A stretch of 64,000 nucleotides of DNA from Phytophthora colocasiae. Taxonomy: Eukaryota > Oomycota > Peronosporomycetes > Peronosporales > Peronosporaceae. The stretch lies in NCBI GenBank assembly GCA_018806915.1, contig JAGKQI010000104.1, positions 496,001 through 560,000 on the forward strand. The letters are read 5' to 3'. The notes under the pieces were generated by a model. That model was not told the origin of the DNA. It did no database searches and saw only the letters and a program-made list of their open reading frames with translations. Made by a program: the position numbers and the translations under genes. Shown one piece after another: positions 21,248-33,210 of this stretch (position 1 is its first letter; every line of letters begins with the position of its first letter).

Positions 21248-23455
21248 ATGCACAATGTCGAAGTTGCACGCCCGCCGTGCGATGCATCAGAGATCACCAA
21301 GTTGCCTGGTCTGTCTTGGAAACACTTTCTCCGCGACTTGAAGCATGGTGAGATCGAGCAGGTTTGCATGATCGTCGCGGACAACACCGCGACGATCGCG
21401 GCTGTCGATGTAGACGCTGGTGACCCAGCGTCCAATACCCGGGAACGCCCGAAAGGCGCTGAGCCTAAGTCCGCCCGCGAGGCTCGCTACTTGGCTCAGT
21501 CGTTGCCGGCACTCGAAGCCGCCGGCAACCCAGTCGCCCCCCTGGTTCGCGAGTTCATCGACATCTTCCTGATAAGGTGCCAGCCGCCCTTCCACCGGAC
21601 CGCGAGTCCGACACGAGATCGACCTCGTGCCTGGTGCGAAGTATTGCGTGACGAGACAGTGGCCGCTTCCCGTGATCAAGTCGAAGCAATCGACGCCTTC
21701 TTCGAGGGTCGCCGACAAGCCGGCCACGTCCGTGAGAGTTTGTCCCCGCACTCCAGTCCGACATTTTGCGTGAAGAAAGCAACCGGTGGATGGCGGATCG
21801 TCCACGCCTTCAATAAGCTCAACGATGCCACCATCCCGGCGCAGACGCCGATCCCGAGGAAAGACATGGTGCTCGACACCATGTCGGGCAGCACCACATA
21901 CAGCGCGATTGATCTGATGGACGGCTTCTATCAGATCTTGATGCGGGAGGATGACGTACCGCTGACTGCAGTCAGCACGCCCAGTGGAATGCTTTGGGAA
22001 TGGCTTGTGATGCCTCAGGGGCTAAAGAATGCTCCTGCTACCTTCAACCGAATGGTGTCGAACTTGCTCCGCCCGTACCGGGACTTCGCGCCCAACTACT
22101 TCGATGACATTTTCATCCACAGCCGTGCTGAACGAGGCTTGACGGGCGTCGAGGTGCATCTGCAACACCTGCGGCAGGTGTTCGAAGTGATGCGAGAGAA
22201 CAAGCTGTACGCCAACTTGAAGAAGTGTATCTTCTGCGCTCCCGAGATCCCAGTGCTCGGGAGCTACGTCAGCAAGGAAGGTGTCCGTGCTGACCCCGAG
22301 AAGATTGAAGCCATCTGCGCTTGGCCCGTGCCTCAGGATCAGAAGCAGCTCCGGCAGTGGCTGGGGCTCGCGACGTATCTTCACCATTACTCGAAGAACT
22401 TCGCGCTGACCATCCAACCGCTGTCTCAACTCCTGAAGGCAGACGCCATGTGGTCATGGCGCCCCGAGCACCAAACAGCCTTCGACGCGGTGAAGACGAG
22501 TTTGTCGACCGCGCCCGTCTTGATGCTTCCAGATCACCTGCCGTTCCACTTTGTATGCGACGCGAGTGACTTCGCGATCGGCTGTGCCTTGATGCAGTTT
22601 GACGACGTGGGCCGCGAGCGAGTGGTGAGTTACCAGTCGCGACAACTGAAGCAGGCGGAACGGAATTATCCGGTCCATGATAAAGAGCTGCTTGCCATGC
22701 GCTACGCACTCATCAAGTTCCGTGTGTATCTCCTAGGCGAGAAGTCCTTCGCAATCTACACAGATCACGCGTCGCTGAGGACAGCGACGAAGAGACCCCA
22801 CTTGTCCCAGCGCATGGCACGCTGGTTATCGCTCTTCTCCGAGTACAACTTCGTCGTGCATTACAAACCGGGCAAGTCCAACATCCTCGCCGACGCGCTT
22901 TCACGCCGGCCAGATTACGTGCAGCGCGGCCGCCACGCAGTTGGCGACGAGGATGATGACGACTGTTCCGTCTGTATCGCCGAAAGCGTCGCTGCCGCTG
23001 AAGTCACAGCGACCACACCGCTACGTGACCTGATCGTCGACGCGTATAAAGATGACGCGTCCTGTTCCGAGCTGATCGACTTCCTGCGCAACCCCAGTGG
23101 CTCAGCTGAGCGCAAGCTGTCCTCACGAGCACGCGCTCGTGTCGGCCGCTACTCACTTGAAGGCGCGCTGCTGACTTACCGCGTCGACCAAGAAGATTGC
23201 CCCCGCGTCGTCGTCCCGCTTGACGACGACCTCCGAGCTCGGTTGATCCACGAGTTCCATGACACCCAAGTGGCGGCCACCTCGGTCGCGAGAAGACCTT
23301 TGCATCTCTCTCGCGACTTTTATTGGCCACACATGTACAAGTGGGTGAGGAAGTGGGTGCGCTCGTGTGAAGCGTGCCAGCGCGTGAAACCGGCTCCATC
23401 AAAGCAGGCCCGCTCCGACCGCTCTCAGTCGCCACTGATGCGTGGTCGTCTGTGA
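21248..23455 (+). pseudogene. Ty3/gypsy reverse transcriptase, RNase H and integrase N-terminus
   Basis: An open stretch of 735 codons. The RT active site YFDD is at residues 284-287 (about 22097-22108), preceded by the PQGLKNAPATF segment typical of Ty3 RT. RNase H acidic residues are seen in DASDFAIG, HDKELLAM and YTDHASL. The integrase zinc-binding HHCC region (HEFHD, LHLSRDFYW, CEACQ) lies near the end. At the N-terminus, codons about 100-140 (21570-21650) are in a wrong frame compared with the expected RT thumb-proximal sequence, so two compensating shifts occur there. The frame ends at 23455, just before the integrase core. Confidence 0.9.
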
Positions 23456-24224
23456 GCATGGATTTCGTCTTCGGCCTACCTCAGGATACCTGAGGTCGTA
23501 CGGGTATTCTGGTCTTCGTCGACCGCTTCAGTAAGATGGTTCATCTCACTCCGGTAGCAGCCTCGATCACTGCGCAACAGTCTGCTGCGCTCTTCGTTGA
23601 CGTGGTGTATCGCCACCACGGTCTTCCGTCCTCGATTGTGTCGGACAGGGATCCTCGATTCACGTCCGCCTTCTGGAGGAGCTCTTCAAGCTGTTGGGGA
23701 CGCGGCTGAGTATGTCCACCGCGTCGCATCCAGAGACGGACGGCCAAACCGAGCGCGCTAACCGAGTCGTCGAAGATGTACTACGCAGCTTTGCCACGTC
23801 GTTCAAGTCATGGAGCTCTTTCCTGCCGATGGTGGAGTTCGCCATCAATAATGCCGTGCACGCGTCAACTGGCTTGACGCCGTTCTTCGTAAATTTCGGC
23901 CGTCACCCGCGCGTTCCGGCGCTCCTTGGGCTGGAGCGCCCCTTCCAGTTCAACTGTCCGAGAATCACGACGCTGCAACTGCCACCCCACTGGTGGTGCC
24001 TCCGTCGCGACGCACGAGATGGCCGCTGTCCTGAATGTGAACGCGGTGAGCACGAGGTCTTCCGCGCGGATCCCAAGCCAGCGTCCTCTTACACGGGCCG
24101 CCGCGCGAGCGGCGACTGCTTCTCCACGGGACGTTGCCGCTTGGACCAGTCGGACGCTAATCAACCCGCGTCCACGTCGCGCAGCCGAGCTTCACACTGC
24201 CCCCGATCCGGTCGCGCCTACTGA
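23456..24224 (+). pseudogene. Ty3/gypsy integrase core (broken)
   Basis: The catalytic D,D,E residues can be placed: Asp in MDFVFGLP (about 23459), Asp in IVSDRDPRFTS (about 23640) and Glu in ETDGQTERAN (about 23738). An in-frame TGA interrupts the sequence near 23491 (CAGGATACCTGA), and a frameshift near 23680 separates the second Asp from the Glu. From 23694 the frame is open through HASTGLTPFFVNFGRHPR to about 23980, after which the coding frame is lost again. Confidence 0.85.
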
Positions 24225-25036
24225 GCCTCCGCCAGCAAACTTTGCGCCCAACGCGGCGCCGCAGCGAAGCGACGCTGCGGCTGTCCGTGAGTTCGTGCAA
24301 CAGCGTGAGTCAATTGTCCGCTACGTCCGCGATGCGATTGCTGCAGCCGTCGATCGCCAGAAGGAGAATGCCGACCGCAGCGGGCGCCGTAACATGGAAA
24401 CATTCCACGTTGGAGACCAAGTCCTATTATCTACCAATGGGATTTCCCAACGCTCGTCACGAACTTGGGCGCGAGTAAGCTCGCGCCGCGATTCATTGGA
24501 CCGTTCAAGGTGTCGAAAGTCATTGGAGATGCTTATCGGCTACAGCTACCGCCTACAATCAAGCTACACCCTACATTTTACGTCGGTCGACTTCGCCGCT
24601 ACCACCCAGCGTCGCTTCCTAGCGATAATCCGGTACCGCGTGACGCGGTACCCACAGCTCCTGCCGCAAGACCCGATTCTCATGCTCCAGCTGGTCAACG
24701 CGATGCTCCAGGCGCTCCAGGCGACGCTCCATCGCCCACTCGCGCTCGGTTCCTTCGCGACGGTCCGGCCCCCCTTGTTGATCGTGATGGTGACGTTCGT
24801 CACATCGTGGAGGCCATTCTTGACCACGATGACTCGACCAGTGGTCGCAGCGCTCGTCACTGCGACGGGGTATCCTGAGCTTTCGCCGGTACCTGGTACG
24901 GTGGATAGGTCCGCTGGACGACAGCTGGGAGCCTCGCTCCACCCTCCTCGAAGACGTTCCGGGCCTCGTTGAGGCGTACGAGGCGGCTCTGTTGGCGCGG
25001 GATGATCCTCAGGGCGCGGTAGCGAACCGCGCCTAG
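24225..25036 (+). pseudogene. Integrase C-terminus: GPY/F module and chromodomain
   Basis: A helical segment (QRESIVRYVRDAIAAAVDRQ) is followed by FHVGDQVLL, and after a shift near 24460 by the GPY/F module (KLAPRFIGPFKVSKVIG, LHPTFYVGRLRRY). A linker leads to HIVEAILDH. After one more shift near 24880 comes RYLVRWIGPLDDSWEP and LLEDVPGLVEAYE, which is a chromodomain with the aromatic cage region partly visible. The frame ends with a stop at 25034-25036. Chromodomains of this type steer integration towards chromatin marks. Insertion inside a gene here is a notable exception if targeting was active. Confidence 0.8.
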
Positions 25037-25524
25037 CCTCGTACAGCGACCGGCGATACAGCTCGATCCACTGCTTCTCTTCCTTAGTCTCTGGATACTC
25101 TTTCACGATTTGCGCCCAGTCAGCGTCGCCCGGTCGCGGCGTTCCAAAGCGGCGACAGCCGGCGCAGCCTTTAAGGTGATGGACGTAACAGCAAGCGACG
25201 ATCCTCGTCCCAGGACAGCGAGCACACGCGCGCCGCCAGCTCTCCCAGCGCGTGGCGCTGATGGGTCTCCTCGCGGTCTTCTATTGTCGCCATGAAACGT
25301 CGCGCACCCTCTGCGTTCCAGCGTCGGACGAAGGCCGTCCACGCGGCATCAAGCGAGCGCTGGGTCACCGCGAGCGTCGCGGTGACGGGCTTGCCCCGCG
25401 TCGAACGCCAGCGTCGGAACAACTCTCGCATCTCGTCGGGACTCAGCGGGGCCTCGAAGCCACTGCAGTCGTGCAGCGGCCACTCTCGGAGAGTCTGTGC
25501 GTAGGTGTGGCTTGTGGTGTTCAT
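24564..25524 (-). pseudogene. Antisense ORF in the 3' part of the Ty3/gypsy element
   Basis: Reading opposite to gag-pol, 25524-25171 is open (117 aa, MNTTSHTYAQTLREWPLHDC start). After a one-base shift near 25193 the reading continues from 25193 to 24564. The region 25524-25027 does not overlap pol and has protein-like composition: helices such as EMRELFRRWR and SLDAAWTAFVRRW, then a Cys/His cluster (CCYVHHLKGCAGCRRF) and KEYPETKEEKQWIELYRRSL. The part left of 25036 overlaps the chromodomain and may be shadow sequence. The Cys/His cluster could bind zinc. I know no family for it. Antisense extra ORFs are reported in some plant Ty3/gypsy elements, so an accessory gene is plausible. Confidence 0.55.
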
Positions 25525-25568
25525 CGTGAAGCAATTTGAAGATTGAGAAGCTCTTCAGGCTTCTTTCT

Positions 25569-25582
25569 AAGGTGGGGAGTGG
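25569..25582 (+). other. Polypurine tract
   Basis: AAGGTGGGGAGTGG lies directly before the 3' LTR. It is purine-rich and in the position required to prime plus-strand DNA synthesis. Confidence 0.8.
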
Positions 25583-25734
25583 TGTGACGGGCTTCTGTCA
25601 CACGGTCGCCGTGGTGCACGGCGACCAATTAGATTAGCTTGTGTTTGTTGGTCCACGGCGCCCGACCCGGGCGCCACACAGATTTAATAGACAGAGTTTC
25701 ATTTACCACAAACAAGGAGCACCGCCCCGTTACA
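25583..25734 (+). repeat. 3' LTR (152 bp)
   Basis: Identical to the 5' LTR at 18895-19046. Followed directly by the second GTTTG target duplication (25735-25739) and the rest of the kinase gene. Confidence 0.95.
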
Positions 25735-25739
25735 GTTTG
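25735..25739. repeat. Target-site duplication (right), GTTTG
   Basis: Matches 18890-18894. The kinase reading frame resumes at CGT 25740. Confidence 0.92.
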
Positions 25740-26932
25740 CGTATACAGGAAAGTGCCGCTGGACTCCAATGCGTGGATCTAGTCGAGTGCTCAGCCTCAG
25801 GTCGATTATTCATTGATAAGCATACGCTCATGACGTCGTCCACATCTGAAGGTCGTAGCGCTAGTACCGCTGCATTGCACGAATTGGATATGCACCTATC
25901 GGTTCGTGACGTTGAGAACGTCGTCAAACTGGAGCGTCACTCTTTACAAGGAGAGCGGCTACACTTGCTGCACGAATACTGTGCAGGTGGAGATCTACTG
26001 GAGATCATGCAGCAAGAAATTCGTCTGCAGATGGCTGGCGTTCCTCCGCAGAGCTCTTCGTTGCTGACTTATACCGATATTAGTAGACGTCGGATCTTCA
26101 CCTGTGTGCTTCGAGGGGTGCAGGCCCTTCATTCGACCGGAATCGCCCATTTGGATCTATCACCGGAAAATGTTTTCATCACGGAATCCGGCGCCGTGAA
26201 AGTGGGAGATCTGGGTCACGCTCAGCGTTTTCAGCTTGACCGGCCAAGTGTTCAAGTGCTCCAAGTTGCTAAAGAAGCTTATGCTGCGCCGGAACTGCTA
26301 CGTTCCACTGAGATTGAGGATGCACGTAGTGCTGACGCCTGGTCGCTTGGTGTTATGCTGTGGACTATGTGCACGAAACGAGCTTTGGTGCGTCGTGCTT
26401 CAACTGACAGTGACAAACTCTTCAACCGAATGGTGGAATATGGCTCGGCATTCGCTCTCCAGGAGACTGGATTGCTATCACAGGTGCCAGTATCCTGCAT
26501 CGATCTCATGGCTGGTCTTCTTGATGTGAACCCCAAGTCGAGGCTTTCAGTGGCAGCAGCACTGCAGCACCCGTGGGTACAGGGGGTCACAACTAAGCAG
26601 TCTCGACGTAAATCCATCGGCAATATGATCAAGAAGAAGGGTGAGGAGCTGATGAAGAAGCACCAACGCCCAAGCGACAAGAAAACTCGAGGTCGTACTG
26701 CCAGTGCTGAAATTACACTCGAAACGACCCGTGTGACTTTGACATCTCGAGGTTTAGCTTAATTGGGCAACTCAACCCTACCTACTCGAGTCTAAGACAC
26801 GCTTATAAACACTCGTAGCGAGTGTCGAGTTCCTATAAACGGGGAAATGAAAAACGAAACCAACCAAGTACGTTCCATCTTTCCAAGTCGTTGCACAGCT
26901 CAGTCCAATTAAGAACGGAATTCCGAGCTCCG

Positions 26933-29900
26933 ATGCGGCGGCATTTTGTCTTCGCTGAGGACGAGAAGGAGCGTAGTGTTGGCGAAGGGAAGACCAATTT
27001 GCTTCAGCTATGGCACAACCGTCGCAACGCCATGCTAGAAGGTGATGGTTCCGCCAACGGAGGTGAAGCGAATGTGTTGGTATCTGGAGAGTTGACGCTT
27101 CTCTGGGATTTGGCGAAACCCATTAGCTCCTGCACTTTAAATCGAGACGGATATGTTGCGTTCTTCGCCCGAGCTGCTAAATCGCTGATCTTACCCTTGT
27201 CAACCGATGCAATTGCCATCGCCGCAGCACAACGTGACTGGGAATATGACTTGGAAGGGGTCGGTAGTATCCCTGAACCTGACAAACATTCAAATTTGGA
27301 TAATGAAGGGATGGCACACGAACAATTCCGTGAAGCTGTCATGCAGCTTGCAGAACTTATTCTACCTGTGGAAAGTGGAGCCAGTGTTTATTTGACTTTC
27401 TTCAGAGAATTGCGTCATTCTATCGCGGAGATTGTTTCTCCATCCAGTGGACCGGAACAAGACGAAGCCTACCTGGCTGATCCAGTTGACCGATTCACGT
27501 TGAGACCGTTGAATCGGATCCTAAAAATCGCCAACGATTCGTTTCTGCAAAAGCTTCCTCCATCGAGCGATGCTATGCGGAATATTCGGGGACTACAACC
27601 TCCAGATCAACGCGAAATGTCGCTCAAACAGCTTCTTGTTAGCTACAACCCGAGGAAGCTCTCACTCACCCGTGCATTTCCGAAAAACAAGTCGAATGTT
27701 GCAGCAGAAGAAACCGCGTCGGAAGCTTCAGATACCGCTACAGCTGCTGTAGACGACGATATGGAGCTTGCACGTCGTTTGCATTTAGAACTCATGGGCT
27801 CTATTGGGTCAGGGGCGACTCCTGTTCGAGGAAGACAACTTCATCGGGAGATCACAGCTCACTGGGATCCTGAAGATGCTCTCGTTGCTGCTTTAACTGA
27901 GTTCCCAGCTCTGAAAGTCGCAGTTGTTGGACCACCTGGGAGTGGCAAGACGCGACTCGCTTGTATCCTTGCACGACGCCTTGGGCTTAAGTATTTATCC
28001 CTCAATGAAGCTGTTCAACGAGCTGCTGACCGTAAACTCCGATTGTGTCATCAAACAGCTATCCCTGTACTATCAGAAGAAGATGTAAATGCCGAAACAT
28101 CTCCACCCGAAGAAATACCAACGGAGGAAGAAAAACCTAAAGAAAACACTGCGGAAGTGGATGACGAGATGGATCATGTTTTTCGAGAGGAAGATTTTAA
28201 AGCAATTTGCACCGGGAACGTCGTTTCTAGAAGCACAGCACTTGCTTTACTACGACTAGAAGCTACTCGCTCTGTATTTGGTGCGTAAATCCTTCACGAT
28301 AGCAAGAAAAAAATGGTACTCACTGGGTCTTTGTTGTAGCTGGCGTTGGGGTAGTGATGGACGATGTATACCCGAGCGACTTATCAGACGTAAGAGTAGA
28401 TTACTTGGTGGTTCTCACAGCGTTACCCAGTGAGATAAAGTGTCGGCTTCAAGGCTCAGAGTTAGCGCCATTAGCTGGCCGAGTGTACTCAACACGGGAA
28501 CTTGCAACGTTGAAAACAACAAGTAACGAGGAGTTGGCGGTCCAAGGCCTCGCAGATTTCCTCTTGCCACGGAAGAAAGCAGAGGAAGAAATTGAGGTAG
28601 TACCTGACCCTACCGTAGCTGTTCAAAGTGGTGAGGCCGATGTTAACGAAAATGATGAATTGGAGACTCCCCCAGGAGAAAATGACCAGGACGAGAACGG
28701 AGAAATCGATCAAACCTTTCCGGAAAATTCTGTCCCACCTCCAGAATCAACGCCTGCAGAGCGCAATGAGATCGAACCGCCTAGAGAACCCACTTTGCCC
28801 TTTGGCCCAATGTCTATGGTGAAACTTGCGAAAGGATATCACACATATGTGAAGCGCATGCAGCACGAACTCTCCACTTTTCGAGCAACCAACGTGCCAA
28901 ACTACCATTTTGTAGTGGTTCTGGCAACTCAATCGCTCAGTGTAATTCGAGACCACTGTATCCGGGCAATTACTGGGGTAAGGAGGTTTTCGACCTCGTC
29001 TTCAACCATCGACTAACTCTTGTGCTTTCAAAATTGTTCAGACTTTTCTAGGTTTGTCGCGGTTCAGTGTCTCCCGTGAAGCTTGTCCGATCTCCCTGCC
29101 TGAGGATTTCACTGGTTCCAGTCGTAGCGAAAAAATCAAGTGGCTACTGTATGGAGACTGGAGTACGCTTCTTGAGGCCGAAGCAAATGTCACTCCTGAG
29201 CCATTCGCACGACTGCCTAGACGTGATGTCAAACGCCGCCTTTTATCTAAGTGGCGAGAGTTCTGCCCAGTGCTGTCGACTTCAACTAATGCGCTGAGAC
29301 TCGGTGAACCAGAGTTTGCTGCCTGTTATTCCGGTCGAGTCTACCTTTTCACATCTCAAGCTGCCCAACGAGACTTCTGTGCTCACCCACTTCAATACTT
29401 GAGTCGAGATATCCCAGTGTCATCCACATGTCGAACTTTTTGGCTTGTTAGCACAGGAACCGGCGAGATCTTCACACCTTCCTACGTCGACACACTTGCG
29501 AATGGACTCCATGTGCAAACAGTTTCTCCGTCGAAATTACTCATGACTTCACCAAGTGTCTCCATGGAAATGCGGCTCATGGGTGGACAGATCGTCTCCC
29601 ATACTGAAGCTGCAACAGTTGCAGCCGAGACAATCAAGTCGAAGTTGAACAAGTCCACAGGATGGATGATCACGGATCTGCCACTGACACGCGAAGTCGC
29701 CGCTGTGTTACTTGAACACGGTTGTGTGCCAGACGTAATTCTCGTGCTGGGCAGGGAGGAAGAGGATGAAAGTGCGAACTCCGACACGACTAACGCGTTA
29801 TCAGTGCTGCGACGCCAGCAATTCCAAGCTGAGAAGGCTGGTGTGGAGGAAATTGTACTAGGACTTGGCAGAGCTCCTCACTTAATAACTTGCCCAGTAT

Positions 29901-32900
29901 TCCATCAACCGGGTGATTTGCTGGCAGCTATTGAACGAGAACTGAACCCAGCAGCTCCTCGAGTAGACAGAATGGAAGACGGGCACGTTCCAGAGCTTGT
30001 AGATGAATACGATCCACTCGTAATATTCGCTCCGCCAGTTCCAGAGAAGGAGGAAGGCGGTATAAAGTCACCACCGGCGGAGGAAGAAGAAGCCATAGAT
30101 CCTGAGGTGGAAGCACAAACCGTAGCAGCGAGGATCAGAGCCATGCAACTTCAAGGAGAGTGTGGACGTTTCTGCCCTGTGTCTTGGAGTACACAGGGTT
30201 TGTTGATACCTGGATTGCCGTCAAGTGTTTGTTCGTTCCGACAGAAATTCTACGCTTTCGCTGGTGACCCGGAAAAACGTACTTTCGAGCGGAATCCAAG
30301 TGCATTCATCCCTCAAAACCCATGTGCAACTGCGAGCTTAGTTCCCTGTGTGCTTCTTCTTGGTGTTCGAGGCTCTGGGCGTGGTCGGATTGCTACAGCC
30401 CTTACCTCTCAGATGCAAATGGAACAAACTGATTCTTCCTCGGCGTACGTGAATATGGATTTGGCTGCAGTAGCGAGGATTGCCGAACGCAACCAGCTCC
30501 TGGAAGAACTGAAGCCAGAAGAAATTCGCTTGTCGTCAGAGGAAAATTTCATCCGAGCACTTCAACAGGAGCTTCAACACCAAGCCACTTCCGAAAAGAA
30601 TCGAGCGCTGATCATTGCCGGGTTGGGGCCAGAGGCTTCTCGAATTCCTAGCACCACTACTTTGGAGATGTGTTTCAAGAACGGACTCTTTCCAACACTT
30701 GTGGTGCCTTTAACAGCGTCTGAAGAAGATGTCGTGGCCACTTTGCTGACTCGGTGGGCTGCAAATCTACCAGCTCCTCGACGAAAACTTGCCATTACAC
30801 GGAAACGAGAAGGTGATGGAGAGGATGAAGACGATACCCCTCCAGAAGCTGACGAAGATGAAGAGGAGCCGTTCGACATGGAAGCTGCTCAAGAAGAAGA
30901 GACGACTCGGTTGAACGAGCAATTTGCCGAGGATCAAAAAGCTATGGATGAGGCTCTTGCTGGACTTCGATCACGCGGCATAAGAGTCTGTAACCCCGTA
31001 GACGCTTCCAGGGCACCCAGACAAGTTGTCAAAGACGTGAGACGACTTCTTGACGAGTTTATGGCAGGCCGAGAAACGCTATTCGAGCACTGTGAAGTTC
31101 TTGATATGACAGTCGGGGGTAAAATGCATCAGATGCTAGCATCAGGCGAACTGATTGTTGGTAAACATGGATTCGCTTGTCCTGTTACTGGACGCACGGA
31201 TTCATTACCGGCAACCGAGGTAGTACCAGTTGTGCATCGAGACCAGCTTTACTTCTTACGATCGCGTGAAGCCCGCCGTTCTTTCATCTCTTGTCCTTGG
31301 AGATACTTGAACTCCTCAAGTTTTCCACCGAGACATCAACCAACCTGTTGTGTGGTAGGACCTCCTCTCTCCGGCAAGACACGAGTGGCTCAAGAGATCG
31401 CAAACGCGCTTGGTATGATCTACGTCTCACCCCAGTCCGCTATAGACTGGGTGATGCAGTGCCAAGGTGAATCAGCATTGAGCATGCAACTACAAAAGCA
31501 GGCCGACCCTCTCACCAATTCAGACATCACTCATGAAGCTGTCTGCATGCGTCTTCGCTCTTCGGAGTGTCAGGCAAGTGGCTGGGCTCTCGATGGGTAT
31601 CTGTTACAACACAATGAGCTACAGCGCAGTCTCAACCCAGGGTCGCAGAGTATCCAGCCAGACATGCTCTTCATCTTGGAATGCGGTTTTGCTGGTGTCT
31701 GGCAGGAACATCAAACTCATACTGATAAAATCGAGCTGCGAACAGCCTTCTCTCGATGGCATCATTACCGCCTGGAGTTATTGCAGACTTGGGCCCAGCG
31801 CTTCGGTATTTTCCACGTGCGACAACTTGATAGCTCAAGTAGCTCACTCTGGCACGTGGCGGCACAAGCCCAAGCGCTCCTCAACGAGCAGCAGCACCTA
31901 GCATCGCTCTATACTAGAGCAGTGGCTTCCAATCGAGCTACTCGCTCGTTAGGTGTAGTACGCACTTGCGGAGAGCTCCAAGCGCGTCGACACAACTCCT
32001 TCCAGACATTCTGTCCTGTTGAGCTGCGTTCGGGTAGGTTTTACCACTCCCGTCTAACCAAACGCGATCTGTGTGTAGACTACAGAGGCTCCAGTTTCTG
32101 GCTTGGGAATGAACAAAATCTCCAGCAGTTTATGGATAACCCTGAAGCCTTCATCGGGTACTTGCCTGATCAAGCTCCAGCTCAATCAGAAGATGAGAGC
32201 TGGCTGACAAAAGATGAAGCAGAGAGCGAGGCGCAGACATTTGTGGATAAAGCTCCTGTCAATGCTTCACTCATGAGCTTGCTAACTGTACCAGACTGTG
32301 ATTTCCCAGAAATGAAAGGCTACTGCCCAGTCACATTTGCGTCAGGCTCCGGGGCCAAAGATTGGTCTGCACTTCGCCATGGAAACGTCTTCTATCGCGC
32401 TTCATATCGCTCCAAGGTCTTCTTCTTCGTTTCTGAGGACGCTCGCCGTAAATTCTGCACTGAACCATCTCGATACACTTCACAGAGCTTACCAGTGAAG
32501 TTACCACCCCAAGTGAAACTTGCCAAGAGCTATCCAGGCCAATTGGAGCAGCAACTGGGAGCTGCTCTCAATGAGGTGCTTCTTGCGCTCGGCAGTGAGC
32601 GTCCGAAGTTCCCGCAAATGTCCACGCGTTCATCAGCCTGCTTCTTCCTCGGTCTCTCGCTCAAGGCGCTGCATCGCCGGTATCAACTGAAGACGAAGTC
32701 TGACCCCAACTCTGCTCGAGATGAAGATGGACCAGACGAGGAACAGCAACAACGACAGGAGCGGAGACAAGAGAAGGCTGAACAGGAAGCTATTGCACGT
32801 CGCGACGCCTTCATCAACGACTGTCGCTTGGGAGAAAAGCTCAAAACTGCCTCGACACCAACGCATCCGTCCTGCGGTTCAGGAGTGAAAGTCGCTCGAA

Positions 32901-33121
32901 GTATGCGAGCAGCCCAAGACTCACTAGCCGACAGTGAAGTAGATGGCACTCATCATATTGAAGTTACTAGCGAAGATATCGAGCTGCTTCATCATCGCTT
33001 CGATGCTATCGTTGCCGGTAGCCCTAGTGACGGAAAGCCATTCTCATCAGATTTAAGCGCAGCTCGAATGCACGCGAAAGCAGCGTTCCTTGAGTACGCG
33101 AAAGCCTCTACATCTAGCTAG
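26933..33121 (+). CDS. Adenylate-kinase-9-like multidomain protein
   Basis: Three exons, 26933-28280, 28340-28977 and 29042-33121, with introns of 59 and 64 nt; both joins keep frame and give 2021 aa. Walker A loops lie near residue 330 (GPPGSGKTR), 1100 (GVRGSGRGR, catalytic Lys replaced by Arg) and 1433 (GPPLSGKTR). VVMDDVYP after the first intron matches the nucleotide-kinase lid region. Five cysteine modules of the form [FY]xCPV...F...P..[YF] (near residues 740, 1035, 1375, 1660 and 1760) separate or follow the kinase-like domains and resemble YHS modules. Length and layout fit AK9, a nucleoside mono-/diphosphate kinase. ATG 26933 is the first in-frame Met; an upstream exon cannot be excluded. 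It starts 170 bp after the interrupted kinase gene. Confidence 0.75.
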
Positions 33122-33210
33122 CGACACACAGCAAGACAAAACAAAGAATCCACATGAAATAACACCAAACCAGTTATTCCAGCACGATATTCTACCTTGT
33201 TGTTCATCCG

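Larger units (their letters stand above)
18895..25734 (+). mobile_element. Ty3/gypsy chromovirus LTR retrotransposon (6.84 kb)
   Basis: A complete insertion bounded by identical 152-bp LTRs that begin TGTGAC and end GTTACA. It has a primer-binding-like site, gag with a CCHC knuckle, pol in the order protease, reverse transcriptase, RNase H, integrase, then a GPY/F module and a chromodomain, a polypurine tract and GTTTG target duplications. The pol order and C-terminal chromodomain make it a chromovirus. Several frameshifts and one in-frame stop break gag-pol, yet the LTRs are identical. No envelope-like gene is seen. An antisense ORF lies between the chromodomain and the 3' LTR. Confidence 0.95.
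18862..26762 (+). pseudogene. Protein kinase gene interrupted by a Ty3/gypsy element
   Basis: The gene begins at ATG 18862 (MAEEAPLKLRL, 11 codons to 18894) and continues in the same frame at 25740 after the retroelement, ending at 26762. Without the insert it encodes about 352 aa. The kinase part has a catalytic loop HLDLSPEN (Leu instead of the Arg of HRD), a DLG in place of DFG, AAPE for APE, and a C-lobe DAWSLGVMLW. The N-lobe is poorly conserved: a Lys-containing strand (RLFIDKHT) is seen but no clear glycine loop. It may be a divergent CAMK-like kinase or a weakly active one. The tail (residues about 300-352) is Lys/Arg-rich. As written, the gene cannot give a normal transcript. An internal Met downstream of the LTR could give a shortened product. 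Confidence 0.8.

Noticed and set aside
24619..24760. Leucine-zipper-like minus-strand segment (MERRLERLEHRVDQLEHENR) inside the chromovirus
   Set aside because: It lies opposite a repetitive GCTCCAGGCG-type pol linker whose plus frame is intact, so it is most likely a shadow of that repeat.
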